In this document: piece after piece, positions 34,276-43,497 of the stretch
Layout: every line of letters starts with the position of its first letter
How positions within the stretch are numbered: the stretch's first letter is position 1
Assembly (NCBI RefSeq): GCF_023218175.1
Contig: NZ_JALPTH010000005.1
Location: forward strand, 62,001-126,000
DNA length: 64,000 nt
From: Streptomyces lichenis
GTDB lineage: Bacteria; Actinomycetota; Actinomycetes; Streptomycetales; Streptomycetaceae
Reading direction: 5' to 3'
Notes under the pieces: model-generated
Told to the model about the DNA's origin: nothing
Databases searched by the model: none
The model's input: the letters and a program-made list of their open reading frames with translations, nothing else
Program-made: the position numbers and the translations under genes

Positions 34276-34305
34276 CCGGGTGTGGGCGGGTGTGGGCGGG
34301 AGGGG

Positions 34306-35445
34306 TCAGACCGGGTCGACCTCGGAGGCGCCCTCGTCGGAGAAGCCGCCCTCGCCGAGGTCCTCCTCACCGAAGGACGCGTCCTGGCCCATGCCCGGGC
34401 CGCCGAAGGCGCCCAGGAGCTCGGTCGGGTCCAGCTTGGTGGCGCCGGCCGGGGCGGTGGGCTGCTCGCCCTTGCTCAGGCGGACGACCAGGCCGAGCTT
34501 CTTGACCTTGGCGGACTCGGCAAGCTTGGCCAGGTCGATGCGGACCTCGGTGAGGTCGCCGTTCTTCAGGGTGAAGTCGGCGGCGACCTTGGTGTTCGGC
34601 GCGTCCTTCAGGTCCTTGGCCGTCGGCAGCTCTACGCCGGGCGGCAGTTCCTTCTTGAAGGGGCGGATCTCGTCGACCAGTTCGGTGATCAGGGTGCGGA
34701 AGGGCGCGGTGGCGACGATGTGCTCCTCGCCGTCCCCGTTGTCCGCGACGGCGAAGTCGACCTCGCGGCTGATGACGTCCTGGATCGCCTTGGTCAGCTT
34801 CTTCTGCGTCTTGGCGTCGAGGCTGGGCTCCGGCGAGGGCTCGTCGCTCGCGTCCTCGCCGGCCTTCTCCAGCTCCTTGGTGTCGAAGGTGACCCAGCCG
34901 CCTTCCAGCAGCTTCTTGAAGGCGCCGGCCTCCGGCGGCAGGTCCGAGGCCTTCGGCATGGGCTCGCCCACGGCCTTGCCCAGCGCCTCGATGTCGGTGC
35001 GCACATAGGCGGCGTCACCGACCTGCCGGAACTCGACCAGGTCGCCGTCCGGGGTGCTGACCTTGGCGGCGGCGCCGACGATGTCCTTGTCGCCGGAGTC
35101 CTTCAGCGCCTTCTTGGAGTGCACGGTGAAGCTCATGCGCGCGCCGCTGAGCAGCTCCGCGGCCTTCGGGTCCAGCTCCTCGCCCGGCTCGCTGCCCATC
35201 TTCTCGTCCAGTGCCATGAGCGAGGCGGAGTCGGTGTCGAGGTCGAGCTCGAAGGAGAGGGACTTCTCCTGACCCAGCTTGTCGAAGGCCCGGTCGAGCT
35301 TCTGCCCGGCGGACAGCTGCTCCGCCGTGCCGCAGGCGGCCACACCGGCGAGGGCGACGGTGACGACGGCGGCGGCGCTCAGGGTCTTGCGTATGGCGGT
35401 GATGACTGTCTCCTCATGCGAACGTGTGCGATCACACTCCCCCAT
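34306..35445 (-). CDS. Secreted lipoprotein of unknown function
   Basis: Exported lipoprotein with signal sequence TLSAAAVVTVALAGVAACG. The mature part is Lys/Glu/Asp-rich with alternating beta and alpha character (LSFELDLDTDSASL; VAADFTLKNGDLTEVRIDL), reminiscent of LppX/LprG-like lipid-binding lipoproteins, but no clear match is visible. ATG 35445 gives 379 residues but has no ribosome binding site and puts acidic residues before the signal. GAGGAGA is followed six bases later by ATC at 35403, which would give a clean 365-residue precursor; the true start is uncertain. An inverted repeat, GTGTG-CGAT-CACAC, lies at 35424-35437. Confidence 0.75.
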   Translation of the reverse strand: MGECDRTRSHEETVITAIRKTLSAAAVVTVALAGVAACGTAEQLSAGQKLDRAFDKLGQEKSLSFELDLDTDSASLMALDEKMGSEPGEELDPKAAELLSGARMSFTVHSKKALKDSGDKDIVGAAAKVSTPDGDLVEFRQVGDAAYVRTDIEALGKAVGEPMPKASDLPPEAGAFKKLLEGGWVTFDTKELEKAGEDASDEPSPEPSLDAKTQKKLTKAIQDVISREVDFAVADNGDGEEHIVATAPFRTLITELVDEIRPFKKELPPGVELPTAKDLKDAPNTKVAADFTLKNGDLTEVRIDLAKLAESAKVKKLGLVVRLSKGEQPTAPAGATKLDPTELLGAFGGPGMGQDASFGEEDLGEGGFSDEGASEVDPV

Positions 35446-35498
35446 CTGTGGTGTGACCCGTCAGCAGAGACTCACAGCTCCCGCAAAGGGTTGTACGG

Positions 35499-35534
35499 CC
35501 GCCGCCCCGGGATTGCCGGGTCCCGGGGCGGCGG
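35499..35534 (-). terminator. Terminator after the hexosaminidase gene
   Basis: CCGCCGCCCCGGGA (35499-35512) pairs perfectly with TCCCGGGGCGGCGG (35521-35534), 8 bp beyond the hexosaminidase stop. Confidence 0.8.
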
Positions 35535-35541
35535 TCGGTGG

Positions 35542-37524
35542 TCAGTCGAGTTGCCGGGCGAGGGACTGGAACTGGGGCCAGGACAGGGGTGGTTCGCCCG
35601 CGTCCCAGAGCTTCTGGGAGGTGGCGTTGAGTGGCATGCGGATGCCCTCGGCGACCTGTGCGGTGGTCTGGGCGTTCGCCAGGTCGCACCAGACGGCGAA
35701 CCGCCCGCCGAGGATCTGCCGGTCGTAGCGGGCCGCGACCGGGGTGGTGCCGCGCAGCACCCGCGGGGTCCACTGCTCGTAGATCCGCTCACCGGTGGGG
35801 TAGGTGAAGTCGTTGGGCTCGCCGAGCACGTAGTAGAGGTACTCGTCGTTGAGGTTCACCACCGGGCGGCCCTCGGCGAGGTACGCGGTCGGTGGGCGGG
35901 CGCCGATCTCCTTGCCGGTCCAGTACTCGGCCTCGATGGTCTTGTCCGGCGTCACCGCGCTGTCGGCGAAGAAGCCGTCGTTCCAGGCCTTGGCTTTCTT
36001 CCGAGTGGAACGGACGGTCGCGGCGCGGTCGTTGAGCCAGCCCTCGGCGAGGTCCTGGACGGTCCCGTCCGGCCCGTACCGCTGCCGCGCGGCGGCGGCG
36101 AGCTGCGGGAAGGAGGTGGCCGGGTCGGAGACGGTCAGGGCCTGGTACTCGTCGGCGCCGACGTGGAAGTAGCCGCCGGGGAAGAGCGCCGCGTACTCGC
36201 GCAGCAGCTCGTCGATGAGGCGCGCGGAGGCGGGCTTGGAGATGTCGATGGCGCCCTGGCGGGCGTTGCCCTGGGCGCTGCGGAGCTGGAGGTCGGGGTA
36301 GGCCCGCAGCACGGCGCCGAGGTGGCCCGGGGAGTCGATCTCGGGGATGACGGTGATGTGCAGGGAGTTCGCCAGGGCGATGATCCGGCGGACCTCGGCC
36401 TTGGTGAGGTGCGGGTCGGAGACGATCTCCGGGTGGCTGGACGACTCGATGCGGAAGGCCTGGTCGTCGGAGAAGTGCAGGGCGAGCTGGTTCATCTTGA
36501 GGTCGGCCATCTCGCGCAGCCGGGCCTCGATCCACCCCGCGTCGAAGAACTTGCGCGCGATGTCCAGGTGCAGCCCGCGCTGCGGCTTGGCGGGCGCGTC
36601 GGTGACCGTGCCCTCGGGGACGGTGCCGCCGGAGCGCAGGGCCTGCTTGACGGTGCGGGTCCCGTAGAAGACGCCGGCCTCGGCCGGCCCGGCTATCCGC
36701 ACCCGGTTGCCCCGGGTGGTGACGGTGTACGACTCGGCCCCGCCGCCCTGCTTCGGGTCGAGGGCCAGCTCCACGTCGCCGGGCCGGGCGGCGGCCTCGC
36801 CCCGGTAGCCGGTGCCGAGCTCCCCGGCGAGCAGCCTGCCCTCGTCGGCGAGGGCGCCGCTGCCCTCGGCGAGCACCACGGCGCTGCCCCCGCCGGGCTT
36901 CCAGCCGGGCCCGCGGGCGGCTTGGTGCTCCCGTACCGCGGGGATGGTGCGGGGCTCGGTGGAGAGCGGATACGTCCGAGTGGGTGACGGGGAGGTGGGC
37001 GAGGACGGCGAGGGGCTGGTGGCCGCGGGAGTGGGCGCGCCCGCGGAGGCGGCTCCCCCGTCGCCGCTCCCGGCGCAGGAGGCGACGGTCAGCGAGAGCA
37101 CCACCGCCGCGGCCACCACCCCGGCCCGCCGAACGGCCGAAGGGCCGGTCGCCGAAGACCCGGTAGCCGCCCCGGGTGCCCCCCGCGTGGCCGGACGCGC
37201 CGACCACCGGGCCGCCGAAAGACCTGCCCCCGCCTGAGGGACCGCCGCCCCAGAGGCCGCCGAAAAACCGGCCCCCGCCTGAGGGACCGCCGCCCCAGAG
37301 GCCGCCGAAGGCCCGGCCGTCGACCGCGAGGCCCCCGAGGAACCGGACCCCGAAGGCCCGGCCGCCGCAGCCCCGGTCACCGAGGGCCCCGACCCCGCCC
37401 CGGAATCCGCCGATGGTGGCGTCGACCACGGTGTCGATCGTGATGTCGACCACGGCGCCGATCGTGGGGGCGTCGGGCGTGCGGGGGTGGACTGCCGGAG
37501 CCTGGGGTGCCGGAACCGGAACAC
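35542..37524 (-). CDS. GH20 beta-N-acetylhexosaminidase, lipid- or membrane-anchored
   Basis: Hydrolyses terminal N-acetylhexosamines from chitin or peptidoglycan fragments. The catalytic barrel contains GLHLDIARKFFD, FSDDQAFRIE and the Asp458-Glu459 pair in HVGADEYQ used for substrate-assisted catalysis. GTG 37524 follows GGAGGTAACCC, an excellent ribosome binding site, so a 130-residue Pro/Ala/Ser-rich tail with 45-bp repeats precedes the hydrophobic segment VVAAAVVLSLTVASC; Cys150 lies in a lipobox-like VASC. Either the protein is an N-in membrane protein with a disordered cytosolic tail or the true start lies further in. It is divergent from the UraD-like gene. Confidence 0.85.
   Translation of the reverse strand: MFRFRHPRLRQSTPARPTPPRSAPWSTSRSTPWSTPPSADSGAGSGPSVTGAAAAGPSGSGSSGASRSTAGPSAASGAAVPQAGAGFSAASGAAVPQAGAGLSAARWSARPATRGAPGAATGSSATGPSAVRRAGVVAAAVVLSLTVASCAGSGDGGAASAGAPTPAATSPSPSSPTSPSPTRTYPLSTEPRTIPAVREHQAARGPGWKPGGGSAVVLAEGSGALADEGRLLAGELGTGYRGEAAARPGDVELALDPKQGGGAESYTVTTRGNRVRIAGPAEAGVFYGTRTVKQALRSGGTVPEGTVTDAPAKPQRGLHLDIARKFFDAGWIEARLREMADLKMNQLALHFSDDQAFRIESSSHPEIVSDPHLTKAEVRRIIALANSLHITVIPEIDSPGHLGAVLRAYPDLQLRSAQGNARQGAIDISKPASARLIDELLREYAALFPGGYFHVGADEYQALTVSDPATSFPQLAAAARQRYGPDGTVQDLAEGWLNDRAATVRSTRKKAKAWNDGFFADSAVTPDKTIEAEYWTGKEIGARPPTAYLAEGRPVVNLNDEYLYYVLGEPNDFTYPTGERIYEQWTPRVLRGTTPVAARYDRQILGGRFAVWCDLANAQTTAQVAEGIRMPLNATSQKLWDAGEPPLSWPQFQSLARQLD
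37211..37315. repeat. 45-bp tandem repeat in the hexosaminidase N-terminal coding region
   Basis: GCCGCCGAA recurs at 37211, 37256 and 37301 with a period of exactly 45 bp; the first two units are nearly identical and the third is partial. Each full unit encodes 15 residues (SAASGAAVPQAGAG plus one). Confidence 0.8.
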
Positions 37525-37722
37525 GGGTTACCTCCGTCCATGGGCCGTACTGAAACTCTCCCTTCCGGGTGAACTTCCCGCATCTCCCGAGACGCTCACG
37601 TTCACCCTGGGTAATGTTGTGCCCCTATCCCCACGGTCGTCCCTTCCGTACCGCGGCCATGGCCGCGCCCGACCGTCCGATCCGACCGACCGTCTTCACA
37701 CCTGCCGAGGAGCCCAACCGAC

Positions 37723-38292
37723 ATGGCCGGCGATCCCACCGCGGGCGTTCCGGGCGCCGGCGCGGCCCCCGCCGCCGCCCGGGCGTTACCGGCGCAGGCC
37801 CGCGGCTCCCTCGCGGGGTCGCCGCTGACCAGGTTCAACGAGGAGCCGGCCGGCGCCGCCGAGGCCGCGCTGCTGGCCTGCTGCGGCAGCCGCCGGTGGG
37901 CCGCGCGGATGGCGGCCCACCGCCCGTACCCGACACTGGACGCGCTGCTCGCCGCGGCCGACGAGGCCGGGTACGACCTGGGCGGCGCCGATCTGGACGA
38001 GGCGCTGGCGGACGAGACGGCTCCGCTGCTGCCGCCGGGCGCGCCGCCCGCCGCGCTCACCGCCTGGGACGCCGCGCTGATCCGGTACGAGGAGCGGTTC
38101 GGCCACGCCTTCACGCTCTGCCTGGAGGGGCGGCCGCCGAGGGAGCACCTGGACCTGGCACTGGCGGCGATCCACACCCGGCTGGACCACGAGGCGGACC
38201 ACGAGCGGTCGGTCGCCGCGGACGAGCTGCGCCGGCTGGCCCGGGCCCGGCTCGCCCGGCTGATCGGCACCTGGACCGAGCCGCCCCGCTGA
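37723..38292 (+). CDS. OHCU decarboxylase-like (UraD-fold) protein
   Basis: 189-residue protein resembling 2-oxo-4-hydroxy-4-carboxy-5-ureidoimidazoline decarboxylase, an enzyme of urate breakdown. Family-like segments are LTRFNEEPAGAAEAALLACC, RRWAARMAAHRPYP, IRYEERFGHAFTLCLEGRPP and ADELRRLARARLARL. The HPxIG motif carrying the catalytic His of true decarboxylases is not visible; the corresponding stretch reads ADETAPLLPPGAPP. It may have another role or be inactive. No other urate genes lie nearby. It is divergent from the GH20 gene. Confidence 0.65.
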   Translation: MAGDPTAGVPGAGAAPAAARALPAQARGSLAGSPLTRFNEEPAGAAEAALLACCGSRRWAARMAAHRPYPTLDALLAAADEAGYDLGGADLDEALADETAPLLPPGAPPAALTAWDAALIRYEERFGHAFTLCLEGRPPREHLDLALAAIHTRLDHEADHERSVAADELRRLARARLARLIGTWTEPPR

Positions 38293-38609
38293 TCCCGGAT
38301 TTCCCGTCATCATCGCGGTGAACAGCCCGGCGAAAGGGCCGGGGAAAAGCGGATAAGACCCGGGAAAAAGGGGGCAAGGGGCGGGTCGGCACCACCGGCG
38401 GGCATTCAGTAAGGGAAGCCTTGCCTATGTCAGCTGCAGGCCGCCGCGTCCATAGCCCATCGGTGCCTCTTTGATCACACCTACCGACCCCGGGCGGGCG
38501 AACCGACAAAGCGTCGCTACGATTGCCGGGGCCGGTGGACCGTACCCGGCCGGGCCAGACCGCCTACGAAGCCGGCCGGGCCCCAAATCCGCTCCCGGAG
38601 GGTTTTTCC
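38293..38609 (+). other. Gene-free region upstream of the sdh operon
   Basis: 317 bp separate the UraD-like gene from sdhC. An open frame reaching back to 38523 exists, but sdhC is better started at 38610. The region should hold the sdh promoter; I see no convincing hexamer pair, operator or stable hairpin. Confidence 0.5.
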
Positions 38610-38990
38610 GTGCCGGCTGGAACGCTGTACCGCGGCCGGGAAGGCATGTGGTCGTGGGTGGCTCATCGAGTCACCGGCGTCCTCATTTTCTTCTTCCTGT
38701 TCGTGCACGTGCTGGACACCGCGCTCGTCCGCGTCTCACCCGAGGCCTACGACGAAGTGGTCGCCACCTACAAGACGCCGATCGTCGCGCTGCTGGAGTA
38801 CGGCCTCGTCGCCGCCATCCTCTTCCACGCGCTCAACGGCCTCCGCGTGATCGCCGTGGACTTCTGGTCCAAGGGCCCCCGCTACCAGAAGCAGATGCTC
38901 TGGACGGTCGTGGGCATCTGGGTCGTCCTGATGGCCGGCGCGATCTACCCCGTCCTCGGCCACGCCGTGCGTGAACTGTTCGGGAGCTGA
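38610..38990 (+). CDS. sdhC: Succinate dehydrogenase cytochrome b556 subunit
   Basis: Membrane anchor of complex II, which passes electrons from succinate to menaquinone. GTG 38610 after GGAGGG gives 126 residues, the normal length. Three membrane segments are visible (VTGVLIFFFLFVHVLD; VALLEYGLVAAILFHALNGL; MLWTVVGIWVVLMAGAIYP). SWVAHRVTG is the family start motif and His residues in FVHVLD and LFHALNGLR are candidate heme ligands. It is the first gene of sdhCDAB. Confidence 0.93.
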   Translation: MPAGTLYRGREGMWSWVAHRVTGVLIFFFLFVHVLDTALVRVSPEAYDEVVATYKTPIVALLEYGLVAAILFHALNGLRVIAVDFWSKGPRYQKQMLWTVVGIWVVLMAGAIYPVLGHAVRELFGS

Positions 38991-38998
38991 GACCAGAC

Positions 38999-39475
38999 AT
39001 GTCGACTGACACCACCCCCGCCGTCGGCCCCGTGGAGGGCGGCCACGTCCACGACGTGGACAACCCGGCCCCGCTCATCGAGCCGCCGCGCAAGCGGACC
39101 GGCCGCACCCCGCGCTCCACCCGCGGCAACTTCGAGATGGCCGCCTGGCTCTTCATGCGGCTGTCCGGCGTCGTCCTGGTCGTCCTGGTCATCGGCCACC
39201 TGCTGATCCAGCTGGTGCTGGACGGCGGCGTCTCCAAGATCGGCTTCGCCTTCGTGGCCGGCCGCTGGGCGTCCCCCTTCTGGCAGGTCTGGGACCTGCT
39301 GATGCTCTGGCTGGCCATGCTGCACGGCGCCAACGGCCTGCGTACCGTCATCAACGACTACGCCGAGCGCCCGACCACGCGCCTGTGGCTGAAGGGCCTG
39401 CTGTACACCGCGACGGTGTTCACCATCCTGCTGGGCACGCTGGTGATCTTCACCTTCGACCCGAACATCCGCTGA
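38999..39475 (+). CDS. sdhD: Succinate dehydrogenase hydrophobic membrane anchor subunit
   Basis: Second membrane subunit of complex II, 158 residues with an extended soluble N terminus (residues 1-45) and three hydrophobic helices. FEMAAWLFMRLSGVVLVVLV starts the first, with GHLLIQLVL after it; MLHGANGLRTVINDY contains the His-x-x-Asn-Gly element found at the quinone/heme site. It follows sdhC by 8 bp. Confidence 0.93.
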   Translation: MSTDTTPAVGPVEGGHVHDVDNPAPLIEPPRKRTGRTPRSTRGNFEMAAWLFMRLSGVVLVVLVIGHLLIQLVLDGGVSKIGFAFVAGRWASPFWQVWDLLMLWLAMLHGANGLRTVINDYAERPTTRLWLKGLLYTATVFTILLGTLVIFTFDPNIR

Positions 39476-39493
39476 AGCCGGGGCTGACGACCA

Positions 39494-41248
39494 ATGAAGA
39501 TCCACAAGTACGACACCGTCATCGTCGGCGCCGGCGGCGCCGGTATGCGCGCCGCCATCGAGGCCACCAAGCGCAGCCGCACCGCCGTGCTGACCAAGCT
39601 GTACCCCACCCGCTCCCACACGGGCGCCGCGCAGGGCGGCATGGCCGCCGCGCTGGCCAACGTGGAGGAGGACAACTGGGAGTGGCACACCTTCGACACG
39701 GTCAAGGGCGGTGACTACCTGGTCGACCAGGACGCCGCCGAGATCCTGGCGAAGGAGGCCATCGACGCGGTCCTCGACCTGGAGAAGATGGGCCTGCCGT
39801 TCAACCGGACCCCGAACGGCACCATCGACCAGCGCCGCTTCGGCGGCCACTCCCGCAACCACGGCGAGGCCCCGGTGCGCCGGTCCTGCTACGCCGCGGA
39901 CCGCACCGGTCACATGATCCTCCAGACGCTGTACCAGAACTGCGTCAAGGAGGGCGTGGAGTTCTTCAACGAGTTCTACGTCCTGGACCAGCTGATCACC
40001 GAGGTCGACGGCGTCAGGAAGTCGGCCGGCGTGGTGGCGTACGAGCTGGCCACCGGCGAGATCCACATCTTCCAGGCGAAGGCCGTGATCTACGCCTCCG
40101 GCGGCACCGGCAAGTTCTTCAAGGTGACCTCCAACGCGCACACCCTCACCGGTGACGGCCAGGCCGCCTGCTACCGGCGCGGGCTGCCGCTGGAGGACAT
40201 GGAGTTCTTCCAGTTCCACCCGACGGGCATCTGGCGGATGGGCATCCTGCTCACCGAGGGCGCCCGCGGTGAGGGCGGCATCCTGCGCAACAAGGACGGC
40301 GAGCGCTTCATGGAGAAGTACGCGCCCGTCATGAAGGACCTCGCCTCGCGCGACGTCGTCTCGCGCTCCATCTACACGGAGATCCGCGAGGGCCGGGGCT
40401 GCGGCCCGGAGGGCGACCACGTCTTCCTGGACCTCACCCACCTGCCGCCGGAGCAGCTGGACGCCAAGCTGCCGGACATCACCGAGTTCGCGCGGACCTA
40501 CCTCGGCATCGAGCCCTACACGGACCCGATCCCGATCCAGCCGACCGCGCACTACGCGATGGGCGGCATCCCGACCAACGTCCAGGGCGAGGTGCTGGCC
40601 GACAACACCACCGTCGTCCCGGGCCTGTACGCCGCCGGCGAGGTCGCCTGTGTCTCGGTGCACGGCGCCAACCGCCTGGGCACCAACAGCCTGCTGGACA
40701 TCAACGTCTTCGGCCGCCGCTCCGGCATCGCCGCCGCCGAGTACGCCGCCACGGCGGACTTCGTGGAGCTCCCGGAGGACCCGGCGTCGCTGGTCGTCGA
40801 GATGGTGGAGGGCCTGCGCGCCGCCACCGGCAGCGAGCGGGTCTCCGAGCTCCGCCGCGAGCTCCAGGAGACGATGGACGCCAACGTGATGGTGTTCCGC
40901 ACCGAGCAGACGATCAAGACGGCCGTCGAGAAGATCGCCGAGCTGCGCGAGCGGTACAAGAACGTGTCCGTCCAGGACAAGGGCAAGCGGTTCAACACGG
41001 ACCTGCTGGAGGCCGTCGAGCTGGGCAACCTGCTGGAGCTGGCCGAGGTCATGGCGGTGTCCGCGCTGGCCCGCAAGGAGTCCCGCGGCGGCCACTACCG
41101 CGAGGACTACCCCAACCGCGACGACGTCAACTTCATGCGCCACACCATGGCGTACCGCGAGGTCGGCGACGACGGCTCGGAGACCGTGCGTCTCGACTAC
41201 AAGCCCGTCGTCCAGACCCGCTACCAGCCGATGGAGCGTAAGTACTGA
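39494..41248 (+). CDS. sdhA: Succinate dehydrogenase flavoprotein subunit
   Basis: Catalytic subunit oxidising succinate to fumarate, 584 residues. It has the FAD-binding GAGGAGMRAA near the N terminus, TRSHTGAAQGGMAAAL with the His that carries covalent FAD, RFGGHSRNHGEAPVRRSCYA with substrate-site residues, ATGGTG-equivalent YASGGTGKFF, and HGANRLGTNSLLD near the second dinucleotide segment. It lies 18 bp after sdhD and ends overlapping sdhB by one base. Confidence 0.97.
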   Translation: MKIHKYDTVIVGAGGAGMRAAIEATKRSRTAVLTKLYPTRSHTGAAQGGMAAALANVEEDNWEWHTFDTVKGGDYLVDQDAAEILAKEAIDAVLDLEKMGLPFNRTPNGTIDQRRFGGHSRNHGEAPVRRSCYAADRTGHMILQTLYQNCVKEGVEFFNEFYVLDQLITEVDGVRKSAGVVAYELATGEIHIFQAKAVIYASGGTGKFFKVTSNAHTLTGDGQAACYRRGLPLEDMEFFQFHPTGIWRMGILLTEGARGEGGILRNKDGERFMEKYAPVMKDLASRDVVSRSIYTEIREGRGCGPEGDHVFLDLTHLPPEQLDAKLPDITEFARTYLGIEPYTDPIPIQPTAHYAMGGIPTNVQGEVLADNTTVVPGLYAAGEVACVSVHGANRLGTNSLLDINVFGRRSGIAAAEYAATADFVELPEDPASLVVEMVEGLRAATGSERVSELRRELQETMDANVMVFRTEQTIKTAVEKIAELRERYKNVSVQDKGKRFNTDLLEAVELGNLLELAEVMAVSALARKESRGGHYREDYPNRDDVNFMRHTMAYREVGDDGSETVRLDYKPVVQTRYQPMERKY

Positions 41249-42012
41249 TGGCTACCCCCGTCATGGACAAGGCCGAGGCGACGGCGAAGACCGACGCCTC
41301 CCCGTACATCACGGTCACCTTCCGCATCCGCCGCTTCAACCCCGAGGTGTCGGAGCACGCGGTGTGGGAGGACTTCCCCGTAGAGATCGACCCCAAGGAG
41401 CGGGTCCTCGACGGCCTCCACAAGATCAAGTGGGACGTCGACGGCACGCTGACCTTCCGCCGCTCCTGCGCGCACGGCATCTGCGGCTCCGACGCGATGC
41501 GGATCAACGGCAAGAACAGGCTCGCCTGCAAGACGCTGATCAAGGACATCAACCCGGAGAAGCCCATCACGGTCGAGGCCATCAAGGGCCTGACGGTCCT
41601 CAAGGACCTGGTCGTGGACATGGAGCCGTTCTTCCAGGCGTACCGGGACGTCATGCCGTTCCTGGTCACCAAGGGCAACGAGCCGACCCGTGAGCGGCTG
41701 CAGTCCGCCGAGGACCGCGAGCGGTTCGACGACACCACCAAGTGCATCCTGTGCGCCGCGTGCACCTCGTCCTGCCCGGTGTTCTGGAACGACGGGCAGT
41801 ACTTCGGCCCGGCGGCGATCGTCAACGCCCACCGCTTCATCTTCGACTCGCGCGACGACGCCGGGGAGCAGCGGCTGGAGATCCTCAACGACAAGGACGG
41901 CGTGTGGCGCTGCCGCACCACGTTCAACTGCACGGACGCCTGCCCGCGCGGTATCGAGGTCACCAAGGCGATCCAGGAAGTGAAGCGGGCGCTGATCACC
42001 CGCCGCTTCTGA
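41248..42012 (+). CDS. sdhB: Succinate dehydrogenase iron-sulfur subunit
   Basis: 254-residue electron-transfer subunit. CAHGICGSDAM belongs to the [2Fe-2S] centre, CILCAACTSSCP to the [4Fe-4S] centre, and CRTTFNCTDACPRGI to the [3Fe-4S] region. It completes sdhCDAB, and a strong terminator follows 24 bp after the stop. Confidence 0.97.
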   Translation: MATPVMDKAEATAKTDASPYITVTFRIRRFNPEVSEHAVWEDFPVEIDPKERVLDGLHKIKWDVDGTLTFRRSCAHGICGSDAMRINGKNRLACKTLIKDINPEKPITVEAIKGLTVLKDLVVDMEPFFQAYRDVMPFLVTKGNEPTRERLQSAEDRERFDDTTKCILCAACTSSCPVFWNDGQYFGPAAIVNAHRFIFDSRDDAGEQRLEILNDKDGVWRCRTTFNCTDACPRGIEVTKAIQEVKRALITRRF

Positions 42013-42036
42013 TCCCCGCCTGAGCGGTACGCGTAC

Positions 42037-42069
42037 GAGGGCCCGTCTCCTTTCCGGAGGCGGGCCCTC
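42037..42069 (+). terminator. sdh operon terminator
   Basis: GAGGGCCCGTCTCC (42037-42050) pairs with GGAGGCGGGCCCTC (42056-42069), 13 of 14 pairs Watson-Crick and the other G-T. Confidence 0.85.
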
Positions 42070-42252
42070 GCCGTGTCACCCGGACGACCGGAGAGGGACC
42101 CGTTCCGGTGGTTTGGCCGAACAGCGCGTAGACGCGATCGATGCCTTGGGCATGTAGTGGACTCGTCACGGGGTGGAGTCGTCACCGACCGCGCCACCGG
42201 CGCCGCCCCCACCCCCCGCGTCCGTTCACGAGTCAGCGTCTGCGAGGCCCCC

Positions 42253-43467
42253 ATGACTCAAGCGACCCCCCTGCCGGACGTCGTCGCGTTCCCCCAGGAC
42301 CGCGGCTGCCCGTACCACCCGCCGACCGCCTACCAGCCGCTGCGCGAGGCGCGCCCGCTGGCCCGGGTGAAGCTCTGGGACGGCCGCCGGGTGTGGGTGG
42401 TCACCGGGCACTCCGCCGCCCGCGCCCTCCTCTCCGACCAGCGGCTGTCCAGCGACACCACCCACCCGGCCTTCCCCCGGCCCACCGAGCGGTTCGCCAC
42501 CATCCGCGAACGGCGGCGCGCCGCGCTGATCGGGCTGGACGACCCCGAGCACAACGTCCAGCGCCGGATGCTCATCCCCAGCTTCAGTGTGCGCCGCGCC
42601 GAGCGGCTGCGGCCGCGCATCCAGGAGATCGTGGACGGGGCGCTGGAGGCGATGGTGGCCAAGGGCCCGCCGGCCGAGCTGGTCGCCGACTTCGCGACGC
42701 CCGTTCCCTCGATGGTGATCTGCGAGCTGCTCGGGGTGCCCTACGCCGACCACGAGTTCTTCGAGGAGCAGTCCCGGCGGCTGCTGCGCGGCCCGGCCGC
42801 CCGGGACGTGGAGGTCGCCCGGGAGCGGCTGGAGGGGTATCTCGGCGAGCTGGTGGAGCGCAAACGCGCCACCCCGGCGGACGGGGTGCTGGACGACCTG
42901 ATCGCCCGGCAGCTCGACGTCCGCGGCGAGCCGGACCGCCAGGAGCTGGTGGACCTGGCCCTGGTCCTGCTGGTGGCCGGCCATGAGACGACCGCCAACA
43001 TGATCTCGCTGGGCACCTACACCCTGCTGTCCCACCCCGAGCGGCTGGCCGAGCTGCGGGCCGGCGGCCCGGAGCGGCTGCCGGCCGCCGTGGAGGAGCT
43101 GATGCGCTTCCTCTCCATCGCGGACGGGTTCGTGCGGGTGGCGCGGGAGGACATCGAGATCGAGGGGGAGGTGATCCGTGCCGACGAAGGGGTGCTCTTC
43201 TCCACCTCCCTGATCAACCGGGACACCTCCGCCTACACCGACCCGGACGCGCTGGACTGGAACCGCTCGGCCCGCCACCACCTGGCCTTCGGCTTCGGCA
43301 TCCATCAGTGCCTGGGCCAGAACCTGGCGCGGGCCGAGATGGAGATCGCCCTGGGCACCCTGCTCCACCGGCTGCCGGACCTGCGCCTGGCGGCCCCCGC
43401 CGACACGATCCCGTTCAAGCCGGGCGACACGATCCAGGGGATGCTCGAACTCCCCATGGCCTGGTGA
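42253..43467 (+). CDS. Cytochrome P450 (CYP105-like)
   Basis: 404-residue soluble monooxygenase. The heme-binding loop is FGFGIHQCLGQ, the oxygen-activating I helix has LVAGHETTANM and the K helix has EELMRF (ExxR). ATG 42253 gives the usual MTQATPLPDVVAFPQDRGCP N terminus. A ferredoxin gene follows after 30 bp, so electron supply is co-encoded. The sequence resembles CYP105-type xenobiotic or secondary-metabolite hydroxylases. No biosynthetic gene cluster is adjacent, favouring a general detoxification role. Confidence 0.93.
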   Translation: MTQATPLPDVVAFPQDRGCPYHPPTAYQPLREARPLARVKLWDGRRVWVVTGHSAARALLSDQRLSSDTTHPAFPRPTERFATIRERRRAALIGLDDPEHNVQRRMLIPSFSVRRAERLRPRIQEIVDGALEAMVAKGPPAELVADFATPVPSMVICELLGVPYADHEFFEEQSRRLLRGPAARDVEVARERLEGYLGELVERKRATPADGVLDDLIARQLDVRGEPDRQELVDLALVLLVAGHETTANMISLGTYTLLSHPERLAELRAGGPERLPAAVEELMRFLSIADGFVRVAREDIEIEGEVIRADEGVLFSTSLINRDTSAYTDPDALDWNRSARHHLAFGFGIHQCLGQNLARAEMEIALGTLLHRLPDLRLAAPADTIPFKPGDTIQGMLELPMAW

Positions 43468-43497
43468 CCGGCCGACGATGGTGAGAGAGGACCACTG

